Shown: positions 53,071 to 60,781 of the stretch, one piece after another
How the letters are laid out: each line of letters opens with the position of its first letter
How positions within the stretch are numbered: the first letter of the stretch is position 1
DNA from: Acidobacteriota bacterium
GTDB taxonomy: Bacteria > Acidobacteriota > UBA6911 > RPQK01 > JAJDTT01
Length of the DNA: 64,000 nt
Assembly: GCA_028874215.1 (NCBI GenBank)
Contig: JAPPLF010000101.1
Coordinates: 62,001-126,000 of the forward strand
Direction: 5' to 3'
Position numbers and translations under genes: made by a program
Notes under the pieces: model-generated
The model's database searches: none
What the model was told of the DNA's origin: nothing
What the model saw: the letters and a program-made list of their open reading frames with translations, nothing else

Positions 53071-53780
53071 ATGACGCCCGTTCTCCGCATCCTTTTCTTC
53101 TCGTGGGTAGGCGCCACCGTAGCGACGGCCAGTGCACCGGAGATCATTTCGGTCCGAAAGATCTGGGACCGGGCGCCTCATAGCGCCTTCACCGACCTGG
53201 TCCGCCATCAGGGGAAATGATTCTGCACCTGCCGGGAGGGGGGACGAGGCTACGGCGTCTCCAAATTGGGTGAGACCGCCACCCCCCGGCGAGCATTCCT
53301 CTACTGGACGACCGACGGGATCGAATGGAACTGGATCACGGAGTTCAAGCTCCCCGGCCTGACGCCCGAGGCTCGAAAGACGGCTCCCAGCGAAACCACC
53401 GTCCGTTTCCTGGCGGACGACCGGATGGTGGCTGTGATCCGGCCGGGTTGGGTTGGAAGCAGCCCGCCTCCCTACCGGGAATGGACATTTCACAAGCTGA
53501 AACACCGTCTGGGCGGCCCCAATTTCGTCCGGATACCAGACGGGCCGCGTCCCGGGGGTATCCGCGGGGAACGCCCGTGATCGGCGCCTGGATCCAGGGA
53601 GAGCCCTTCACCGTCCTGGCCAGATTGACCTTGACCGGCTACGAACCTGTGCTCAAGCTGCCCAGCGGCGGCGACACGAGCTATCCGGGGATGGTTTGGC
53701 ACGAAGGACTTCTCTGGCTCAGCTACTATTCTTCCCATGAAGGCAAGACCAGCATCTATCTGGCCACGATCCGCCTCTGA
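53071..53780 (+). pseudogene. Broken sialidase-like (exo-alpha-sialidase family) gene
   Basis: From ATG 53071 (GGAGCAAGAG upstream) the frame gives a signal peptide and APEIISVRKIWDRAPHSAFT, then meets TGA at 53218-53220 where a Trp is expected (QGK-W-FCTCREG). After the stop the same frame continues, but a stretch expected in the family appears deleted between FCTCREGG and RGYGVSKLG. A frameshift near 53530-53575 moves the end (VLARLTLTGYEPVLKLPSGG, SYYSSHEGKTSIYLATIRL) to another frame. Three separate lesions make this a clear pseudogene. Confidence 0.8.
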
Positions 53781-53903
53781 CCAAGGGTCACCCCTTGGGC
53801 CTCTTTCCCAAACCAGGGTTAAGACTCAAGAGAAGCGACCGCAATGAGAGTAGTATCAAATCCAGATGGACCGATACCCGACAAGGCCAATGGAGGAGAA
53901 CCC

Positions 53904-55517
53904 ATGAAGACCGGAAAAGGATTTCCCAGACTGACCCGTTTGATGGCGAAGGGACATGCAGCCTTGCTCCTGCTCCTGCCGGCTCTCCATGGATGTGCAG
54001 GAATGTTCTCCGGCAGCTTGGAAATCACTGCTGCCCAACGGGTGCATCCGGTGCTGATTCGCAATGAACACAATCCCCTGTTGCGACTGACTGTCGAAGC
54101 CCAGGGCGCCGGCCACACCGCCGGATTGTTCCTCTTCAAGCTCAGCGGTACGGACGACCTGAGCGACATCGAGTCCCTGGAGTTGTTCTACTCGGGTAAC
54201 CAGGAGGAATTCGAGGTCGGGAACAGGTTCGGCGATCCCGCTCGACCGGCTGAGCAAGTCGTCTTCACGGGAAATCAGGAACTGTCACCAGGGAAGAATG
54301 TCTTCTGGCTTTCCGTCCGGTTGCGGCCTACCGCCGAGTTAGGAAACAAGACCGATGCCGTCTGCACTTCGGTGAACACCTCCGCAGGAGTGCTGACTCC
54401 CACGGACACGACTCCCGGCGTCCGCAAACGGATCGGCCTGGCCCTGCGCAAGCACATGGACGACGGAGTCCATACCTATCGCATCCCGGCAATCGCCACG
54501 ACTCCCAAGGGCACCCTGCTTTGCGTTTACGACATGCGGTGGCGGAAGTCGCGAGACTTGCAGGAACACATCGATATCGGGCTGATCCGCAGCACCGACG
54601 GCGGCCAGACCTGGGAGCCGCAGCGGGCGATCATGGACATGGGGGAATGGGGCGGGTTGCCGCAGGAGGAGAACGGGGTCAGCGACCCCGGCATCCTCGT
54701 GGACGAGAACACCGGAGAGATCTTCGTCACCGCCGTCTGGATGTGGGGCAAACCGGGCAAACACCAGTGGCGCGACGACGGCTCCGAGCCGGGATATGAA
54801 ATCGGAAAGACGGCCCAGATCCTGATGGTCCGTTCCACGGACGACGGCCTCACCTGGACCGAGCCGGAGAACGTCACCCGGAAACTGAAGAAACCGGAAT
54901 GGTGGCTCTTCGCCCCGGCGCCGAACCGGGGGATTACGCTTTCCGACGGGACCATCGTCATGCCGACCCAGGGGCGTGACGAGACCGGATATCCCTTTGG
55001 AAACATCACCTACAGCCGCGACCATGGCGCCACCTGGACGGTGAGCAACCCGGCCTTCAGCGGAGGCAACGAAACCTTGGCGGTGCAGCTCGGCGACGGG
55101 TCCGTCATGCTGAACATGCGCAACGACAAGCCGGAACCGTACCGGGCCGTCTTTGTGACCTGGGATCTGGGCATCACCTGGATTCCGCACGAAACCAACC
55201 GCAAGACGTTGATCGAACCAAATTGCAACGCCAGCCTCTTTCGATTCGACTACGAGGAAGAGGGGGAGTCGAAATACATCCTGCTGTTTGCCAATCCCAA
55301 TGCGCCCGACGGACGGCATCACCACACCGTCAAGGTCAGCTTCGACGACGGCATGACCTGGCCCGAGGATTACCAGATTCTGCTGGACGTGGGCCGGGGG
55401 CGAGGGTATCCCGGCATCACCCGGATCGACGACCGGCACGTGGGGATCGTTTACGAGGGAAGCCGGTCGGACCTGGTCTTCGAGAAGCTGTCGCTGGATG
55501 AACTGCTGAAGCGGTGA
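53904..55517 (+). CDS. GH33-type exo-sialidase, lipoprotein
   Basis: ATG 53904 follows GGAGGA by six bases. The 537-residue product has a lipobox-like ALHGC (Cys31) and an N-terminal sialidase beta domain (about 40-175). The catalytic domain has YRIP (192-195), the next Arg in VYDMRWRKSRDLQ, Asp boxes STDGGQTW (230-237), STDDGLTW, SRDHGATW and SFDDGMTW, and the C-terminal GIVYEGSRSDLVFEKLS. These features fit a true GH33 sialidase releasing terminal sialic acids at the cell surface. It lies just downstream of a broken relative. Confidence 0.88.
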   Translation: MKTGKGFPRLTRLMAKGHAALLLLLPALHGCAGMFSGSLEITAAQRVHPVLIRNEHNPLLRLTVEAQGAGHTAGLFLFKLSGTDDLSDIESLELFYSGNQEEFEVGNRFGDPARPAEQVVFTGNQELSPGKNVFWLSVRLRPTAELGNKTDAVCTSVNTSAGVLTPTDTTPGVRKRIGLALRKHMDDGVHTYRIPAIATTPKGTLLCVYDMRWRKSRDLQEHIDIGLIRSTDGGQTWEPQRAIMDMGEWGGLPQEENGVSDPGILVDENTGEIFVTAVWMWGKPGKHQWRDDGSEPGYEIGKTAQILMVRSTDDGLTWTEPENVTRKLKKPEWWLFAPAPNRGITLSDGTIVMPTQGRDETGYPFGNITYSRDHGATWTVSNPAFSGGNETLAVQLGDGSVMLNMRNDKPEPYRAVFVTWDLGITWIPHETNRKTLIEPNCNASLFRFDYEEEGESKYILLFANPNAPDGRHHHTVKVSFDDGMTWPEDYQILLDVGRGRGYPGITRIDDRHVGIVYEGSRSDLVFEKLSLDELLKR

Positions 55518-55547
55518 TCCGAGTCCCGCCGATCCGGGAATCGGTCC

Positions 55548-56774
55548 CTATCGGATGGGTTGGAGGTTCCAATAGGTCAGGGAGCGCCAGACCCATTCCA
55601 AAGGCCCGTAGCGGAACCGCTTGACCCACCAGGAAGAGGCAACGAGCTGAACGATCCAGACCGCCAGGACGATGGCCACCTGCTCCGTCCTCTCGACGCT
55701 CCCGAAGAGTCCGAAGCCGTGTCCGTAGAACAGCGTGGTGCAGAGGAGAGTCTGGAGCAGGTAGTTGCTCAACGCGGTGCGTCCGACCGCCGAGACGGAC
55801 TGCGAGAGCGGCCCACGCAGATCTGATTTGCAAATCAACATCACGATGCTGAGGTAGCCCAGGCTCACCGGAACGCTCCCCCAATAGTTGTACTGGCTTC
55901 CGATGAATTGGCAATCCAACGACCAGTTCCTGGCGAAATTGTGAACCAGTCCGTAACTCGACAGGATCCACCCCAATGTCAGGCCCGCGGTGGCCAGACC
56001 GAAGTAGAAACGGCTTGAGCGGGCAGCCGTCAGGACTCCCCACTTGAAGAGCGCCATTCCCACCAGCATCAGTCCCCCGATTCGCCAGAGCCCCCACAAC
56101 AGAAACCCCTTGGTTTGCAGAAAGAGTGCCGTGCCGACTCGCTCCTCCATCTGTTTCAACCACCCCGACCGGTAAGCCGCCACCTCCTCCTGGACCAGTT
56201 CCGCCGACGGCTTCCAGTTGTCCGTCATTTCGGCGATCGCGTCGGGCGGGATATACGCCAAAGACAGACCCGTGAACAGAAAAATGGCGGACGCGATCAG
56301 CACGCTGCACAGGCCCAGTGTCAGCAAGGTCCTGGGGGCCAGATTGCGAAATGGGAAGACCACCAACGCGCAGAGGGCATAGGAGACCAGCACGTCGCCG
56401 GCCCAGAGCAGATAGGCGTGCAGGAGCCCGATCACCAACAGAATGAACGTCCTGCGATAGTGAATGCCCGCGGAGCTCGTCCCGCGGGCTTCCGCCCGTG
56501 ACGTCATCAACACGATGCCGGCGCCATAGAGGATCGTGAACAGCGTCATGAACTTCTGGTCGGCCAGCACGTGGCTCAAGATGTAGACCCAGCCATTGAC
56601 ACCGCTCAGATCCCCATAGGCCGTGGGGTTGAGGTAGGCGGCCGAAATCATCGAAAAAACCTGGATGTTGATGATCAGAATGCCCAAGAGGGCGAACCCG
56701 CGCAGCAGATCCAGCGAGGGGATCCGTTCTCGACGCCGGGTTGGCCTCAGTGACTCTCTTGGTCTTCCGGTCAT
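55548..56774 (-). CDS. DUF418-family integral membrane protein
   Basis: The 408-residue protein begins with a basic segment and then LDLLRGFALLGILIINIQVFSM, the typical DUF418 start. About eight to ten hydrophobic helices follow, and the C-terminus has FRYGPLEWVWRSLTYWNLQPIR, the family's closing motif. The role of DUF418 is not known; YeiB is an example. It converges on the sialidase gene. A longer overlapping frame on the same strand is a shadow. Confidence 0.9.
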   Translation of the reverse strand: MTGRPRESLRPTRRRERIPSLDLLRGFALLGILIINIQVFSMISAAYLNPTAYGDLSGVNGWVYILSHVLADQKFMTLFTILYGAGIVLMTSRAEARGTSSAGIHYRRTFILLVIGLLHAYLLWAGDVLVSYALCALVVFPFRNLAPRTLLTLGLCSVLIASAIFLFTGLSLAYIPPDAIAEMTDNWKPSAELVQEEVAAYRSGWLKQMEERVGTALFLQTKGFLLWGLWRIGGLMLVGMALFKWGVLTAARSSRFYFGLATAGLTLGWILSSYGLVHNFARNWSLDCQFIGSQYNYWGSVPVSLGYLSIVMLICKSDLRGPLSQSVSAVGRTALSNYLLQTLLCTTLFYGHGFGLFGSVERTEQVAIVLAVWIVQLVASSWWVKRFRYGPLEWVWRSLTYWNLQPIR

Positions 56775-56841
56775 TTTGGAACCGCGTTGGGCTACACGTA
56801 TTGTGCTGCAATCAAGTCTGACCTATTCTCACCGTGTCCGC

Positions 56842-57088
56842 GGAGCCGCGGTTTCCTAACCGCCGAACTCCCTAGTAGCAGAGCGGCGACGGAAGAACAG
56901 GCGATTGGAAATCGCCTCTCCTCATGGGGAGCCGCGGTTTCCTAACCGCCGAACTCCGATGTGACAACTTGGCGACGAAGGCCAGGCGATTGGAAATCGC
57001 CCCTCCTTGGAGCGGCGGTTTCCTAACCGCCGGACCGCCGAGCACCACAGCGGCGACCGAAGAATGGGCGATTGGAAATCGCTCCCTT
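56842..57088. repeat. Tandem array of three paired-hairpin repeats (copies A, B, C)
   Basis: Copies lie at about 56842-56922, 56928-57007 and 57009-57088, each near 80 bp. Each has a left hairpin around TTTCCTAACCGCC and a right hairpin around GGCGATTGGAAATCGCC, and begins GGAG. In A and B the left arm reads CCGCGGTT instead of CGGCGGTT, shortening the perfect stem to six base pairs; C keeps the full form. The array occupies most of the 333-bp gap 56775-57107, which has no gene. Confidence 0.9.
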
Positions 57089-57107
57089 CATTTTCTCAGG
57101 AGGTTTT

Positions 57108-57629
57108 ATGAGCAACGACGCTGACCAAACCCCCATCGACTTTGCCGCCCTGGCCGCTCCGAATGAGGAGCACACTCGGTTGGAGGCATTTGTCGGCAAG
57201 TTTACAGCCGAGGTCAAGATCTGGATGGGTCCGGGCGAACCCATGGTCACCACCGGCGTCATGACCAACAGCATGGACCTGGGGGGACGCTTTCTGCGGC
57301 AGACCTACCAGGGTGATGCCGTTGAGGGTCCCTTTCCCAGCTTCGCCGGGCGGGGCTACTGGGGATACAACAAGACCGACCAGCGTTGGGAGGGATTCTG
57401 GATCGACACCGGCTCGACCGTCATGCAGTTCGAGCACGGCCAGGTCGACGAATCCGGATCGGTTTGGACCTTGACCGGAGAGATGACCGATCCGATCACC
57501 GGACAATCCATGGTCAAGAGTTCCGTCATCACCCTGATCGACCCGGATCACCATTCGATCGAAATGTATTACGAGACCCCGGAGGCAAAAACCAAGGGGC
57601 TGGAGATCCATTACAGGCGATTGCGTTGA
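57108..57629 (+). CDS. DUF1579-family protein
   Basis: AGGAGG lies four bases before the ATG. The 173-residue protein matches DUF1579: EHTRLEAFVGKFTAEVKIWMGPG, GGRFLRQTYQGD, GYWGYNKTDQRWEGFWIDTGST and a final strand EIHYRRLR. This is a lipocalin-like single-domain fold of unknown function, cytoplasmic by lack of signal. The hairpin array upstream ends 10 bp before the ribosome-binding site. Confidence 0.88.
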   Translation: MSNDADQTPIDFAALAAPNEEHTRLEAFVGKFTAEVKIWMGPGEPMVTTGVMTNSMDLGGRFLRQTYQGDAVEGPFPSFAGRGYWGYNKTDQRWEGFWIDTGSTVMQFEHGQVDESGSVWTLTGEMTDPITGQSMVKSSVITLIDPDHHSIEMYYETPEAKTKGLEIHYRRLR

Positions 57630-57737
57630 AACCCCATTCTGGATTGAGCTAGCCCCAGCTTCTCATCACCGGGACGGCAGTCGGGAATTTTACAGCACTT
57701 CAAGAAGATGCTACCGCTACTGTGCTAACCTCGGAGG

Positions 57738-58046
57738 ATGATGCCTCGTAGAGGATCCACGCACACCGGGCCCGCACGACGTGGCTCCGTCTGGCGCGCC
57801 TGGATCGTCATCCTGACACTGGCAGTCGCCGGTGCCGCATTCGCTGGGGCCATCTGCCACGACGAGCACGCAGCCGGCCACGACTGCGTGGCCTGCCAGC
57901 TCCGGCACCAGCCCGCCGCCGAACTTTCCGGATCCTTGCAGATCGGTTTCTCGGACGTTTCGGCGCCGCTGGAGCAGACTGGCGACGGCGGATGGATCTC
58001 ATCCGGTCATTTCCGCAGCCTCTCCGCCCGCGCACCCCCCGCCTAG
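57738..58046 (+). CDS. Small Cys/His-rich membrane-anchored protein
   Basis: The 102-residue product has one N-terminal hydrophobic segment (AWIVILTLAVAGAAFAGA) followed by CHDEHAAGHDCVACQLRHQ, a likely metal-binding cluster. Its layout resembles short DUF2946-like proteins found beside metal-related TonB receptors. It precedes such a receptor gene by 245 bp, a gap with no other gene. The start may be the second ATG at 57741, which has better spacing from GGAGG. Confidence 0.6.
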   Translation: MMPRRGSTHTGPARRGSVWRAWIVILTLAVAGAAFAGAICHDEHAAGHDCVACQLRHQPAAELSGSLQIGFSDVSAPLEQTGDGGWISSGHFRSLSARAPPA

Positions 58047-58291
58047 TTCCCATTACACGTTTAGTTCGCCTTTAGTACCGCCATCGCCGGCGACACCGCC
58101 CGTATCGGTGGAGCATGCAAATGCGCCCCGTGCGACCGATGTCTTTCCCGGTGCCGCGCGGGCCCGCGACTTCCGGTGTCCCCTGGAGGAATTCTCCCCG
58201 GGGTCCGGCGGTATGGCAGGTCCCACGCGGTTTCCATTCACGACGGTGGCGGATCAGTGAACCGTAAAAACTCAGGAAGGGAACAGGAAAG

Positions 58292-60781
58292 ATGTACCGA
58301 AAGGGAATGGGAAAGATATTCCGAGCAATTTTGACATGTCTTGTGGCGGCCGTGGTGGCCGCCGGCGGCAGAACGCCGCTGCTGGCCAACGAAACCGGCA
58401 CCGTGCGCGGAACGGTGACGCTGGAGGAGAACGGGGACTTCATCCGCGGCGCGGTGATCGTCGTCGTCGGCTCCGGCGCCTCCGCACTGACCGACAAACG
58501 GGGAAGGTTCAAGGTCGACGACGTGCCCGCCGGCGAGTACGAGGTCCTCGCGCAGCGGGAGCATCTGACCGCGGGCCGGCAGACAGTGATCGTCGAACCC
58601 GGCCGGACGGCGACGGCGAACTTCGTGCTGAGCCTCTCGCCCTTGCAGGAAGAGGTGACCGTGACGGCCTCGCCGGGCGGAACCGAGACGGCGCTGGAGG
58701 CGTTCAACGCAGTGTCGACGGCCCATGCGTTCGATGTCATCCGGGAGTCGGCCGGCGATCTTGCCGTTGCGCTCGAGCGCGAACCCGGCATCGCGGTCCG
58801 CAGCTTCGGACCTGGAGCGAACAGGCCGATCATCCGCGGGTTCGATGGTGACCGGGTGCTGATCCTGAAGGACGGGATTCGTACCGGCGACCTGTCGGGC
58901 GAGTCGGCTGACCATGGCGTCGCGGTCGATCCCTACGGCGCAGAGCGAATCGAAATCGTGCGCGGGCCGGCGACATTGTTGTACGGCTCGAACGCGGTCG
59001 GAGGGCTCGTCAACGTGATCTCGCCGCACGCAAGCTATCGCGAGTCGCTCTTCGATGGCACGCGGTCGCAGTTTGGCGCCGATCTGGGAAGTGCAAACGG
59101 GCAGGCAGGCGCCAACTTCGGACTGCAGCACGCGCGGAACGGCGTCCATTTCTGGGCCGGCGGCAGCCAGCGGCGCACCGGCGATTACGGAAGCCCCGCG
59201 GGGACCGTCGAGAACTCCGCAACCGAGTCAAGAAACGCGCGGGCCGGTGTCGGCTGGTCGGGCGACCGGCTCTTCGCCAGCGCCGGCGTGACGCTGAACG
59301 ACGGCCGCTATGGAGTGCCTGTCGCCGGCGAACTCCACTCTCACCACGGCCACGGAGAGGAGCACGGCGGGCACGAGGACGACCACCACGAGGAGGAGTC
59401 CGGCGGACACGAGGACAACGAACACGGGGAGACCGATATCGCGCTCGACTGGCAGCGTCGCGGGCTGCACGTCGACTTCGGTTTCCAGAATCTCGCCAAC
59501 CCCGTCGTCGAGGGGGTGCAACTCAGCCTGAACCTCATCGACTGGAACCACAACGAACTGGAGATCGAGGGCGGCAGCGAACGCGTCGGCACCGTTTACG
59601 AAAACCGCACGTTTATCGCCCGCGCCGACGTTTTCCAGCGGCAGACAGGCCGTCTGTCGGGGAGGTTCGGCGCTTGGGCCCGGGTACGTGACTTTGAGGC
59701 CGCAGGCTTCGAGGCGCTGGCGCCGCGGACCGATCTGGGGTCGTTCGCGGCCTTCGCCTACCAAGAGCTGAGCCTGGGGCGATTTCGCCTGCAGTTCGGC
59801 GGTCGGATCGATCGGGACAGCTACCAGGTGGCGGAGCGAACCGGCGGCCATGCGCATGACGACGAGCATGGCGAAGAGCACGACGACGAGCACGGTGACG
59901 AGCACGACGACGAGCATGGCGAAGAGCACGACGACGAGCACGGCGACGAGGACCACGACGACCACGGTGACGAGCACGACGACGAGCACCCTCCGGTCGT
60001 GGCGCCCGACCCGCGTGACCGCGATTTCGTGGGGGCGTCGGCGTCGGTCGGACTTCATACGCGACTCGGCGGCGGCAACACCCTGGTCGCCAACCTGACC
60101 CGTTCACACCGCGCTCCGGCCATCGAGGAGATGTACAACTTCGGCCCCCACGTCGGCACCCTCTCCTTCGACATCGGCAACCCGGATCTCGACCCCGAGT
60201 CCACCCTCGGCCTCGACGTGAGCCTGAGGCACCGGAGAGATCGCGTCCGTGGCGAACTGAACTTCTTCGTGTACGACATCGGAAACTTCATCTTCGGAAA
60301 CCGTAGCGGCGAAGTGATCGACAACCTGCCGGTGTTCGACGTCCTGCAGGGCGACAGCCGCTTCGTCGGATTCGACGCGAAGGGCAGCATCCGGTTCGCC
60401 GGAAGGGCCTGGGCCACGCTTGGCCTCGGGCGCGTCGACGCGAATCTGACGGGAACCGGCGAAGCGCTGCCGCGTATTCCGCCCTTTCGCGGCACGTTGA
60501 GCTTCGACTTGCCGTATCGCGGATTCACCCTGAATCCGCGGTTTGTGTTCACGGCCAGGCAGGGCGATGTCTACCGCGGGGAGACCCCAACGGACGGCTA
60601 CACCCTGGTCGATCTGCGGGGGTCATATATCTGGCCACGGGAGCGCACGGCTCACATCGTGTCGTTCACGGTCAGCAACGTGACCAACAAGCTGTATCGG
60701 AACCACACGTCGTTCATCAAGGATCGGATTACGGAGATGGGCCGCGGGGTCAGGGTGAGCTACGGGTTGCGATTCCACTAG
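58292..60781 (+). CDS. Metal-type TonB-dependent receptor with His-rich loops (ZnuD-like)
   Basis: The 829-residue protein has a signal peptide (about 1-32), a carboxypeptidase-regulatory-like domain (about 33-112), a plug with FGPGANRPIIRGFDGDRVLIL and IEIVRGPATLLYGSNAVGGLVNV, and a barrel ending GVRVSYGLRFH. Two His/Asp/Glu-rich segments lie at about 350-380 and 522-566, probably surface loops. This matches receptors for zinc or similar metals such as ZnuD. AGGAAAG precedes the ATG. The 3' end overlaps the converging CRTAC1 gene by 32 bp. Confidence 0.88.
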   Translation: MYRKGMGKIFRAILTCLVAAVVAAGGRTPLLANETGTVRGTVTLEENGDFIRGAVIVVVGSGASALTDKRGRFKVDDVPAGEYEVLAQREHLTAGRQTVIVEPGRTATANFVLSLSPLQEEVTVTASPGGTETALEAFNAVSTAHAFDVIRESAGDLAVALEREPGIAVRSFGPGANRPIIRGFDGDRVLILKDGIRTGDLSGESADHGVAVDPYGAERIEIVRGPATLLYGSNAVGGLVNVISPHASYRESLFDGTRSQFGADLGSANGQAGANFGLQHARNGVHFWAGGSQRRTGDYGSPAGTVENSATESRNARAGVGWSGDRLFASAGVTLNDGRYGVPVAGELHSHHGHGEEHGGHEDDHHEEESGGHEDNEHGETDIALDWQRRGLHVDFGFQNLANPVVEGVQLSLNLIDWNHNELEIEGGSERVGTVYENRTFIARADVFQRQTGRLSGRFGAWARVRDFEAAGFEALAPRTDLGSFAAFAYQELSLGRFRLQFGGRIDRDSYQVAERTGGHAHDDEHGEEHDDEHGDEHDDEHGEEHDDEHGDEDHDDHGDEHDDEHPPVVAPDPRDRDFVGASASVGLHTRLGGGNTLVANLTRSHRAPAIEEMYNFGPHVGTLSFDIGNPDLDPESTLGLDVSLRHRRDRVRGELNFFVYDIGNFIFGNRSGEVIDNLPVFDVLQGDSRFVGFDAKGSIRFAGRAWATLGLGRVDANLTGTGEALPRIPPFRGTLSFDLPYRGFTLNPRFVFTARQGDVYRGETPTDGYTLVDLRGSYIWPRERTAHIVSFTVSNVTNKLYRNHTSFIKDRITEMGRGVRVSYGLRFH
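59855..59989 (+). repeat. In-frame 24-bp tandem repeat encoding a His/Asp/Glu loop
   Basis: About 5.6 units of 24 bp encode HDDEHGEE or HDDEHGDE alternately. Units 1 and 3 are nearly identical to each other, as are 2 and 4, giving a 48-bp higher-order period. The fifth unit is degenerate. The repeat lies within the TonB receptor and is in frame with it. Confidence 0.9.

Noticed and set aside
55417-56811. 464-codon minus-strand frame overlapping the DUF418 gene
   Set aside because: The overlapping frame at 55548-56774 has the DUF418 start and membrane helices; the longer one is a shadow.
56842-57088. Three-copy repeat considered as a CRISPR array
   Set aside because: Each copy holds two different hairpins with imperfectly conserved interior, not identical direct repeats with unique spacers; copies also occur singly elsewhere.
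59855-59989. Tandem repeat considered as a CRISPR-like array
   Set aside because: The 24-bp units are contiguous without spacers and are in frame within a receptor gene.
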